From NCBI GenBank assembly GCA_964036045.1, contig OZ038378.1, positions 54,929,995 through 54,993,994 on the forward strand: a stretch of 64,000 nt of DNA, in the 5' to 3' direction. Below the pieces are notes generated by a model that was given only the letters and a program-made list of their open reading frames with translations, searched no databases and was not told the DNA's origin. Numbering within the stretch: position 1 is the stretch's first letter; each line of letters opens with the position of its first letter. This stretch comes from Eutreptiella sp. 'Long Island Sound 2002' (lineage: Eukaryota > Euglenozoa > Euglenophyceae > Eutreptiales > Eutreptiaceae). A program made the position numbers and the translations under genes. This document shows positions 41,387 to 50,291 of the stretch, in pieces.

Positions 41387-42926
41387 TGGAGCCGGTTCGG
41401 ACCCCCGTGGCCATCTTTGGGTCACTTGGGGTGTGTATCTATGTGCCGGCAAGCTGCCATTGGCTGATATCATACTCTCCCATCCACCTGGCCTAACCCG
41501 ATGTGATAGTGTGATAGGTTTGGCCATTCCGGCTATGAGCGGCCATATTCAGTACCGAGGCGCCGCCCGCTGAGATTTATATATCGGAATATCAGGAATC
41601 AACAGGGTTTTTATATCATACAGTTTCCGTAATTTTTCCGCCTTTCGTTCTGATTGTCAATGTATCGGCGACTGTCAGTTGGCTCGCGATTTTGCGGTAA
41701 CCGATTGGTTAACTGTTATTTACAGATATTTTGGCGCAAACCCCGATGAAGGGTCAGATTTCATCAGTAAAGGGTTCGTTACTTCCGCATTTTTCATATT
41801 ATACACTCGCGAAATTAATCCGATTTTTTCAGACTTTCAGAATCGGATTTTCGACTTCGACATCGCCGCACTTGATATGACGAATCTCGAGTGGTCCGAC
41901 ATTTTTCCCCGATCACGAATCAACCTTCCTTTTGTTATATCCCTCATCTTTCTTGGAGATATAGTCGAAACAAAAGTGATTCGTGAGACCACTTTGAAAG
42001 GTCATATCTCCGGCTCACGGCGAGGAAAATCAATTTCGAGAATTGGGTTGGAACTGCCTGGGTATCAACTTCATTCAGGAAGCATCAAACGCCTTTGGTG
42101 TGTACACATGCCCGGTATAGCAAGGGATAATGGTCAAGAGGGTAGAAAGGGATATATAACTCTTGGACCGTGCAACCGAATATTTTATTGCGACTTTCGA
42201 GTGTACCGCATGAGTGTTGGGGTTGCATAGCAACTTTCCTTGGGTTCCTACGTATTTCTAACGTGAAGTTATGTCCATGGAGGGGCATGGCATACCATGG
42301 TGGGAGCCACCTTTTGAGGGTATGTGTTATATGCATGGTATGTGCTTCGATATGCTCACGCCCATGTTATATATCTCCGTTTGTAGGAAGATATATGGAG
42401 TCATACGTGGCAAGGGCTTTGCCCATGTCCCAATGGTGAACTCCATAGCGCTAGACTAAGTCTACCGCTCATATAGTGCATGTGGGAGGGCTTACAGAGC
42501 GACCCACAAGCGCCACTATCAATTTTCCCATTTTCATGGTGCGTGTGGGGAGGAGGTTCGAAGGTGTCCCTATGCGTCCATGTGGGGATCCAAGTGGGGG
42601 GATTGTTTGCATGTGGTCCCAAGCAATTGTGTTTTGAATCATACGTTGATACCATGGGTGAGCGAAGTTATATACTATTGTAATTATCTTGAATTTGGCA
42701 TTATTTGCATGTTTTTGACCTCATTTTATGCTCATTTTTGTGTTTTATGTGCTCAACTGGTCGGCTAACAGTAAAGTGCCTAGAGATCCGTGAACTATGG
42801 TATGTTGCTTATATGTTGGCATATGCTTCGGTGTTGCACCTCACCATATGCCGGATCACGTGGTCACTTTGGCTCGGCACACGAGGCCTCACCACATTAG
42901 GTCTCATACCCATTAGCTGACTTGTG
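41387..42926 (+). repeat. Element D 5' LTR, first part
   Basis: Begins TGGAGCCGGTTCGG, one change from TGAAGCC in the 3' LTR. It runs to GCTGACTTGTG, where element E is inserted. It contains an LTR-internal frame at 41679-42230 (183 codons), the longest family-2 version. Confidence 0.88.
42922..42926. repeat. Target-site duplication of element E, left
   Basis: TTGTG, repeated at 53693-53697. The uninterrupted target is seen in element B's LTR as GCTGACTTGTGAAGCATG (minus strand near 34600), with a single TTGTG. Confidence 0.92.
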
Positions 42927-43458
42927 TGAAAGTGCTGCCCTGGGTCGTTGTGGGTGCCGGAGGGCTCGGGGCCGGCAAGACCAGTGGGGCAGGCACGCGA
43001 GGAGTCTCCCTGGATGTTGTTATTGGGGTTGGAACCGGATACACGAACACCAACGGAGGCGAGAGCAGCGACAACAGAGGCAAGGTCCATGCTGATTGTG
43101 GTCCGGCAGAAAATCCCAGTCTATGAAGAAAATTGAGGGGAATTATTCTAAATACATCTGAGTGTCCAAAACTGTCCGAATGAATTTAAATAATCCATTT
43201 ATGTAAAATTGTATGGCCGATCAGGCCCGCGAGCGCGCGCCAGCGGCAAATGGCGATTCCAGCTAAAATAGCGGAATGCGGCGGATTTACGGGAAATGGA
43301 CCGCGGAATCAAATCCGGCATATCAGAAATATATAGGAAATATCCTGTGACTGAGCTGCGAGGCGGCAATTTCGCCGAAGCAAAGAAAATGACCAAAATG
43401 TAGCCAATCTGGGCAGAATGTCTGAAAATCTGAGCAGATGGGGCTAGCCGCACTTACA
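42927..43458 (-). repeat. Element E 3' LTR (532 bp)
   Basis: Starts TGAAAGTGCTG and ends CTTACA in plus orientation. It is a direct repeat of 53161-53692 at offset 10234. It carries a second copy of the gag AUG and 54 codons (ATG at 43090), which then read into element D's LTR. Confidence 0.96.
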
Positions 43459-43468
43459 CTCCCCCTCC
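43459..43468 (-). other. Polypurine tract of element E
   Basis: GGAGGGGGAG on the minus strand, immediately before the 3' LTR terminus TGTAAGTG. Confidence 0.85.
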
Positions 43469-45103
43469 AAAAACACACTGGGGTGTGTCGCTACGTCAAC
43501 GAAGAACGTAGTGCGGGTAAGTCCCAGAAAAACATAGAAATGTAGCCTTGATGGGGCGAAATCTGCTTGATCTGACCTGATTTGGGCTGAATTGGCACTG
43601 AATCAGGCTGGATGAACCTGAAATGAGACAGAATGAGAAGTGACGAACAGTCCTCCGTGCAGTAAAACATTAGGTCACGGGCTAGAAAGCATGTAAACGT
43701 ATCGAGAATCGATACCAAACCATGCATTGGTTGAGAATGAGGTAGATTATTGGTGGATTGAGTGGGGGGATCAAGAATTGGAGTGACATCTCAGCGCTCT
43801 GGCACAGTTTCGCTGTCGCGGGCACACTACGGTATCCTCGCCGAACTCTACATCGTGTTATCCCGCTTTTCTCGTTCTGAAAAGTACAGCATGTGGCTCA
43901 GATTTGGCGCATCTGGTGGATGATCACAAGATTCAGCAAAAATGAGAATGAATTTGAGCAGAGATTGAGGGGATTAAGCAATCACAGAGAGGTTAAACAA
44001 ATACACATGTAGTCTACAGACCCTAAGTGAACCACCGAAGGTAGAGATGTGTTTCCGTTCACTTAGATCTAAACAGATCTTCGAGGAATGATGGGAGATG
44101 ACAAGGAAATCAATCTAAATTGTCCTAACATGAGTACATTCCCTGAGATGAAGGTGAAATGAAGCGGAATGTGTACAACTGAAACTACCAACACCTTCGT
44201 TTAGACTAAAGTTAATATATATTGTCGTTTATTCAACTCAATTGTGCTTTCCGGCACGTTGGTTCGCGAGCATCTAACAGATTCTATCAAAATGTGGATC
44301 ATGTGATGATGCATCATGATGGGACATGCTGGCCCTGGATCCTTGGCATGTAACGCGCCGAAGGTTCACTGAAGGCACTTTACTGACAGTATATAACTGA
44401 GAGACACCGAATGTACAGTGGCGGTGGTGTCAATCGACTTGGACAAGGCCAATCTTTCGATGAAGTCCCACAAGACACTTGGATTCACCATTCTCGACAG
44501 TTTCTGGTCGGATTGAGCTCACATTGGCGTGTGCCAAAAATACAACGAAGCTTACGGACTTCAGAGGTTGCTGTTAGAAGTCCCTAGAGCTCCTAGATGA
44601 AGGTTGTCTGAACAATTGACGTCTGGGTTTCGTACAACAGTGGCAGAATGATGGACAAACCTGAGAAATTCACGGTAAATTTGAGGATCCTGGATCTGAA
44701 TCTGGACTTTGGCGTCAGCATCACAGCAAATGAAGGTGAGATCTGAGTTCCTGGCGTCGCCTCTAGGGCAGCCAGTACTACAGGGGATACCTGTAGGGGT
44801 GAATGTCGCTGGCCAGCGTTTTGATTATGTACATTTGCTTCCATCTGCACGAGTAGCCAAATTCCAAAGATGCACAGACTAACAGAGACAAGATTACCCC
44901 GAATCTGCCTGAATTAAGCCTGAGTTTGGTTTTTTCTGTACACGGCAGCACACTCCGTCAGCGTATCTACGCCTTGTCTGCCGAACGGAGACCAAAGAAA
45001 AGTTGATTGACGTCAAATTATCAAACATTCGCAGTTCTCCACATCATGACATAAACAGAAAGAATGAACAGTGGATTAAGCAGAATGTGGTAGGATGGCT
45101 TCC
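43469..45103 (-). other. Element E post-pol non-coding region
   Basis: 1.6 kb between the pol stop and the polypurine tract. Only short open frames (about 80 codons) occur, with no recognisable product. It is less GC-rich than the coding part. It may hold packaging or RNA-processing signals that I cannot identify. Confidence 0.5.
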
Positions 45104-45982
45104 TCAATTCGGCCAAGCACGAATGCATGTGACCACCAACCTGTCTGGCCTGGCCCTCGTACGGCTTGGGCGCTGCAGATCAGCGGCCGAACTTGAAGCT
45201 TGGTCCTCATTTGGCTCCTGGGCTGGCCTGACCGCAGGAGGGGGGATCGACGGATCAGCCCTGGAATGTGGCTGCTGAGGGCCGTAAAAGGCTGGATCTC
45301 GATTTACCACAGGTCGTTTTCCGTCGCTCTCCACTTGTCTGTCTGGTTTCGACAAACAATCTGTCAGGAGTACACCAATTTCGGGGTGCTTCTTGAGGAA
45401 GTCGATGAACCCCTTGGTGTATCCATGGACAAAAGATTGGGCTGGTTCCCAGTTGTTGTGACTGGAATCAAAGCCCCTCCACTCACACAGAAATTCCCAT
45501 TCGCCCTTGGCGTCACGTCTTGCTTCAACAATCCTCTTGAGTTCGTACTTTCCCCCTTCGATTACCCGATCGGACAAGTGTTTTGCAGTCCAAAAAAGGG
45601 GTTTAACTCGATCCTTGGGGGAGGGGATCTCTCTCTTGAGGCGATCGCCCGAAACGTCAATTTCCCTGCTGACATCCACACGAATCCTCCACCTGTTCTC
45701 ACCAAGACGCGCTGTAACAGCAAATGGCCCCTCCCACAAGGGAAGAAGCTTGTCATCTCCGTCCAGGGTGGTTTCGGATTTTCGAAGCCAAACTCGATCA
45801 TCGACTTCAAAATTGTGGGGGTTTTTTCGACCTTGATTTTGAACCCAAAGCCAGTCAGCTTGATGCTTCTCGATTAATTTCGACACAGATTTATCTGCTC
45901 GTTGGACTTCGTCCAAAAACAGCGAAGCATCCTTACAGGGGCGAGGATTATTCAACGGCATGTTCCACCAACACTTCTTTCG
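45104..45982 (-). CDS. Element E integrase C-terminus and chromodomain
   Basis: The continuation of the integrase frame after an in-frame TGA at 45983-45985. It contains the integrase C-terminal fold (DDRVWLRKSE, LLPLWEGPFAVTARLG), then a chromodomain (about 45400-45570) with YELKRIVEAR and FLCEWRGFDSSHNNWEP. A Pro/Ser-rich tail with TRARPDRLVVT ends it. The first in-frame Met is at 45961, but the protein would normally be part of the polyprotein. The TGA replaces the Gly expected in the PNEIVFGRK motif (GGA to TGA). Confidence 0.85.
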   Translation of the reverse strand, partial: RKKCWWNMPLNNPRPCKDASLFLDEVQRADKSVSKLIEKHQADWLWVQNQGRKNPHNFEVDDRVWLRKSETTLDGDDKLLPLWEGPFAVTARLGENRWRIRVDVSREIDVSGDRLKREIPSPKDRVKPLFWTAKHLSDRVIEGGKYELKRIVEARRDAKGEWEFLCEWRGFDSSHNNWEPAQSFVHGYTKGFIDFLKKHPEIGVLLTDCLSKPDRQVESDGKRPVVNRDPAFYGPQQPHSRADPSIPPPAVRPAQEPNEDQASSSAADLQRPSRTRARPDRLVVTCIRAWPN

Positions 45983-47092
45983 TCAAAAGACAATTTCATT
46001 TGGAGAAAGGCCATGATACAAAGGCGTGTTGTGGTAACGGCGAAGCAATGCGAAGAGAACTTCAAGCCAGTGGAAATCCTTCTCACTCGCGAGCTCCTTA
46101 CGAAGCATATTTATAACAGAGCGGCCGGCTCTTTCGCCAGGCAGCGCTCGATGCGAGTGGATTTCACACCTGAGGTGGTGGATTCCAAGGCGAGCACACA
46201 ATTCTCTCCACCATTCGGAGGTGTACTCTTTGCCTGAGTCCGTGACCACCTCGGATGGGACGTCCCAGCCTCCCATCCAGGTCTGCGCGCACCATTTGGC
46301 GGCAGCCTTGCCAGTCATCGACTCAATGTTGCAAGGCAACACTTGAATGTAGCCGGAATGACGGCACTGAATAAGGAGCACACCATTGACTTTTTTGTTA
46401 GTCCAATGGCACTCTTCATCATCGAGTTCACCGAGATAGAAGAAATCACTGGTGACTCTGTTAAAGAGGCGCTCCGGAATTGGGTGAGGCCTCAGATGAC
46501 CGTGCTTCTTCGCGCTGGGAGGCGTCGAGACAGCACATTGGGCACATCCGGCTGCTACTTTCATGCAATGAGTGTAGAGCCTCGATCCAAACAACCTATG
46601 CTTAATCATCGACCACAGTCGACGGCCATGTGCGTGGGGGGACTCCCATTTATGCCACCAGTTTAACACTCGGGGGGCTAGGGCGTCTGGCACACACAAT
46701 TTACCCTCCATCCACAGTTTCCCCCCATCCAACGAGTACTCTGCAAAAATCCCATCCCTGTGAGCATCTTTGGATTGGAGATTTCCAAAGACCTCTTTAA
46801 ACATGGGATCCTGCAGGTAATCGGACGTCCAGTCACGGATGATCAGGGAATCCTTAGGCAGGGGTGGAGTTTTGGCCGGATCTCGACGCTTAATGCCCTC
46901 GATCAACCGAAATCGACTTACTTGTCGGGTATAGTCAAACCGTTTCACACTCCCTGAGGAGAGATCGGTGACTTTTTCCACGACTTTCAGCATTTTTGGT
47001 GCAGAGCTCGTGAGCATGCGCCGGATCTGTGATGGCCGTGATGTCGTGACACGGCAATGCGTGCTGTTTAACAGCGCACTGCATGCATGCAC
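45983..47092 (-). CDS. Element E integrase core
   Basis: The integrase zinc finger (HKWESPH...CAQCAV) precedes the catalytic core: SDFF, VVTDSGKEYTSEWW and GERAGRSVINML supply the Asp-Asp-Glu residues. The frame ends GLSPNEIVF at a TGA. It is shifted relative to the RT frame and overlaps it at 46935-47092. The crossover that best preserves homology is at GGAAAAAGTC near 46974-46983, where one A too many, or a +1 programmed shift, would join the frames. Confidence 0.88.
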   Translation of the reverse strand: MHACSALLNSTHCRVTTSRPSQIRRMLTSSAPKMLKVVEKVTDLSSGSVKRFDYTRQVSRFRLIEGIKRRDPAKTPPLPKDSLIIRDWTSDYLQDPMFKEVFGNLQSKDAHRDGIFAEYSLDGGKLWMEGKLCVPDALAPRVLNWWHKWESPHAHGRRLWSMIKHRLFGSRLYTHCMKVAAGCAQCAVSTPPSAKKHGHLRPHPIPERLFNRVTSDFFYLGELDDEECHWTNKKVNGVLLIQCRHSGYIQVLPCNIESMTGKAAAKWCAQTWMGGWDVPSEVVTDSGKEYTSEWWRELCARLGIHHLRCEIHSHRALPGERAGRSVINMLRKELASEKDFHWLEVLFALLRRYHNTPLYHGLSPNEIVF

Positions 47093-50000
47093 GTCGAATG
47101 AGTTTCTTTTCTTCCTGATCCCATTCGATGATTACATGGCGGTCCTGCTCCGTACCATGGATGTTGGTACTTTGCAGCCCCTCTGAGGCGGGGTAAGCCC
47201 ATCGGCTCAGAGCATCCGCTACCGTGTTATGTTTACCAGGCAAATACGACACATGGAGGTCAAACAGAGAGAGAAATTCGTGCCATCTGGCCCGTCGGCC
47301 AGCTGGGCTCGCGACAGTATCAATGTGTTCAGTGGCCCAATACTCCAGAGATCGATGATCCGTCAGGACCTCGACTCGATTGGTGCCAACCCACGATTGG
47401 TACTTTTTTAAAGCACAGATGATGGCGTAAGTCTCTTGCTCACGCGGCGACCATTGCATTTGGCGTGGGGCTAGCTTCCGTGACCAAAATGCAAGAGGGT
47501 AATGATCGCCGGTGGCTTCATCAACCTGTTCAAGGACAGCTCCGATCGCGTACCTAGAAGCGTCGGTTCTAATGTAGAAGGGTCGGTCAAATTGGGGCAC
47601 ATGCAACGTGGCAACTTCGCAGAGGGCTGCCTTCAAGTGATGGAAGGCCTCCTCGCACTCGTCAGTCCACTTGACACGAACCTTTGAACCTGCCTTGCCC
47701 GCATCTCTCCCTACCTTCAATAATTCAGTGAGGGGGGCAGCAAATTTGGCATAATTCGGCACAAAAGTGTGGTAAAAATTGCAACAACCCAGGAATCCTC
47801 TCAACTCCGTGATCGTCTCAGGGCGCTTCCACTTCTGAATAGCGACGAGCTTCCCTGGACTGGGTCGTCGAGTGCCATTCTCTAGGAGAGAACCACAAAA
47901 TTCGACTGATTTTAAAAATAATTTTCCCTTCTTTGGCCCACAAATCAGCTGATTGGCGTCAAGAATATCCAAAACTTGGTTCAGCTGCTTCTCATGTAGG
48001 GCCACCAGCTCGGCTTCGGTCAGTCCCTCCCCCTCCGTCGCGATGATTATGTCATCTATGTACACACTCACGAAAGCACGAAGCTCAGGATGGGTTGTGA
48101 ACAGCACATCCTCCATCATTCTTTGAAAAAATGAGGGGGCGTTCTTCAATCCCATGGGCATGACGGTCCATTGGACTGGGCCACATGGCGTGCACATACA
48201 GGTGAGAGGTCTGCTGTCCTTCCTCAACGGCATTTGGTGAAAGCCGTGACGGAGATCCAGCACAGAGAACAAACGACCTCTTGCCCTCTTGGCGATTTCC
48301 TCCTCAATGAGGGGCAGGGGGTGTGAATCCGCCTTTGTTTCGGCGTTGAGATTGCGAAAATCAACCACCATTCGCCAACCATCAATGGTGTTCTGGTCTG
48401 CAGGCGGTGGCTTCGGGACTGTGAAGGGTGAACAACACCATTCGCTGGTCATACAACCCTCAAGCCAACCAAATTCCCTGAGATTTCTCTCGATGATTTT
48501 TCTGAGAATCTCATGTTTGTGTCCATGATTTTCATAAGGGCGCTGTTTTTTTGCCTTGTACCCTTCACGAAGCTCGATGAAGGCTTCACCGAACTGTCCA
48601 CGGACAGGGGGGTCTTTGATCAACTTCCCTGAAAGGGTTGTGTCCTTCCGTTCCTCAAAAATCTTTTCTCTTGACTTGGAACACAATTCAGTGTCCACCT
48701 GATCGCCAGGAATTACTGTGGAAAAAACTTTGGCGACTTCTTCGGCTTTGGCAGGAAGAATCATCTTACGGATATCCCTAAAGAGGTCCGTATCCACTGC
48801 CTCTTGAAGATAGGTGGGTCTTGTGTCGAAATCCCAGAGATTTTCTTCGCGATCCAGCTCCTCGAAAGGATCCATGAAAGCTTCCACAGGGGGTTTTTCA
48901 TAAAAAACTCTGAATTTGCGGCGCGATTGGAGATTTTTCATCGCCCGTGCACTGAAGATTCTTTTCGATGTCGACCGTATTGGGGAAGAGGGAGACGAGG
49001 CGGATCCATTGGACGTTGAATCACCTTGGGTATCTGACGGACAAAAATCAGAAAAAATAGATTCATCATCAGTACCACGCTCAACCTCAGATTCAGACCC
49101 AACACAGGAATCTGTACTAGAATCAGCAGAATTAGAGTCAGAAAGCTTTCCATCCACCAGGAATGCAAGCGAACTCCAGGACCGCTGTGGCAGGGGACCT
49201 GTGTCGTCCCTGGCATACAGCTTAATCTTCCTGGGAAGTTCGATGTAATCTACACAAATGTCCTGTAATTCCTGAAACCAAGGCTTGTCGTCCCACAAGG
49301 GCACAACCAAAATTGCCTGGGTTTTATCTTGCTTGATTTTGTGGATGACCTGCTGGATTAAGTGAAACGGAGGATTAATCCACAACTTCTTGTCCCATTT
49401 GTGGGTCCAAGCGTCGCTGAAGTGCTTATCAAAGCGCTTGTTCATACGGTTAGCAAAGGCATCATACTGTGGCCAAAAGGAGTGATGTTCATGAAAGTAT
49501 TCACAAATTGCATCGCGCCATTTGTCGACAACTCTGTAGGATGAAGAGTGCCAGCGCGAAGGGCGTCGTGGCTGGGAGTCCCTACGAAGACATTCTAACT
49601 CTTGGGAGTAATCGGCACTCCCATTCACCTCTGCAATGGTGACATCTTCACCAAATTTTGGTGTCACTTTTTGCTTCAAAAATTCTTCTGCACTTTTAAA
49701 CCCTGCGTGCAAAAAACGAAATTCAGGACGCTCCAAAGGACCTGACTCCAGCAAAAAACAACGACGATGACCTACGGGCGCTACCCTGTTCTTGCGAAGC
49801 CAAGGATGGCCCAAATAAAGGTCATATTTTATGTCAGCACGGTAGAAGTAGTCATCCTTAAGGACAACTTCTTCCACATTTTGCTCTTCCCAAAGGTCTT
49901 GAGCGACCAAATGGGTGGATATATAACAACCGCGTTGCCCACCTGCGAGAGAATGTCCAGAAACTCCCTCGAGGGTAACAGGATGAGGCGATTCAAACAC

Positions 50001-50288
50001 GCAGTCGTCGGGTAAGAAGGAATTGGATTGGAGATTTACCTCTGATCCATTATCACACAAACAAGTGGCGAGGTGGAAATTTCCCTTGCAATCAGAGACC
50101 CACAGCTTTGTGACAAACTGACGAGCCCTGTGCTTGGACTGTACACCAACCTCGTCCACTACAACAGAAGGATCCGCTGCCGGATCCAGGGGAGAGGAGA
50201 CAAGCGACCCTACATCAAGTAATGGTCGATCAGGAATTTGGGGATCATGCCTGAAATCGCCTGGGGAGGGGCGATTTTCGTGGCTCCC
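46935..50288 (-). CDS. pol: Element E Pol: protease, methyltransferase-like, RT, RNase H
   Basis: Continues in the gag frame after the UAG; the first conserved stretch begins about 43 codons on. Numbering from the Val at 50159: protease with active-site CDNGSEVNL (36-38 are D-N-G, not D-T/S-G) and the later DLYLGHPWL strand; a Dam-like methyltransferase domain (about 209-310) with DAFA, NPPF at 262-265 (49365-49376) and AILVVPLW; an acidic Ser-rich linker; RT with VDFRNLN, LDLRHGFHQMPL and YIDD (48051-48062); RNase H with RTDASRYAIGAVLEQ, LTDHRSLEYW and HNTVADALSRW. It acts within the cytoplasmic particle to make cDNA. Confidence 0.93.
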   Translation of the reverse strand, partial: GSHENRPSPGDFRHDPQIPDRPLLDVGSLVSSPLDPAADPSVVVDEVGVQSKHRARQFVTKLWVSDCKGNFHLATCLCDNGSEVNLQSNSFLPDDCVFESPHPVTLEGVSGHSLAGGQRGCYISTHLVAQDLWEEQNVEEVVLKDDYFYRADIKYDLYLGHPWLRKNRVAPVGHRRCFLLESGPLERPEFRFLHAGFKSAEEFLKQKVTPKFGEDVTIAEVNGSADYSQELECLRRDSQPRRPSRWHSSSYRVVDKWRDAICEYFHEHHSFWPQYDAFANRMNKRFDKHFSDAWTHKWDKKLWINPPFHLIQQVIHKIKQDKTQAILVVPLWDDKPWFQELQDICVDYIELPRKIKLYARDDTGPLPQRSWSSLAFLVDGKLSDSNSADSSTDSCVGSESEVERGTDDESIFSDFCPSDTQGDSTSNGSASSPSSPIRSTSKRIFSARAMKNLQSRRKFRVFYEKPPVEAFMDPFEELDREENLWDFDTRPTYLQEAVDTDLFRDIRKMILPAKAEEVAKVFSTVIPGDQVDTELCSKSREKIFEERKDTTLSGKLIKDPPVRGQFGEAFIELREGYKAKKQRPYENHGHKHEILRKIIERNLREFGWLEGCMTSEWCCSPFTVPKPPPADQNTIDGWRMVVDFRNLNAETKADSHPLPLIEEEIAKRARGRLFSVLDLRHGFHQMPLRKDSRPLTCMCTPCGPVQWTVMPMGLKNAPSFFQRMMEDVLFTTHPELRAFVSVYIDDIIIATEGEGLTEAELVALHEKQLNQVLDILDANQLICGPKKGKLFLKSVEFCGSLLENGTRRPSPGKLVAIQKWKRPETITELRGFLGCCNFYHTFVPNYAKFAAPLTELLKVGRDAGKAGSKVRVKWTDECEEAFHHLKAALCEVATLHVPQFDRPFYIRTDASRYAIGAVLEQVDEATGDHYPLAFWSRKLAPRQMQWSPREQETYAIICALKKYQSWVGTNRVEVLTDHRSLEYWATEHIDTVASPAGRRARWHEFLSLFDLHVSYLPGKHNTVADALSRWAYPASEGLQSTNIHGTEQDRHVIIEWDQEEKKLIRRACMQCAVKQHALPCHDITAITDPAHAHELCTKNAESRGKSHRSLLRECETV

Positions 50289-50291
50289 CTA
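50254..50291 (-). promoter_or_regulatory. Gag-pol UAG readthrough cassette, element E
   Basis: AAC GCC UAG GGG AGC CAC. Eleven bases after the stop there is a perfect 8-bp hairpin AAATCGCC/GGCGATTT (50277-50270 with 50261-50254). Its loop, CCTCCCCA, is complementary to GGGGAG at the stop itself, allowing an alternative pseudoknot-like fold. Gag and pol are in the same frame with only this stop between them, in a young element, which favours a functional leaky stop. Confidence 0.6.
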
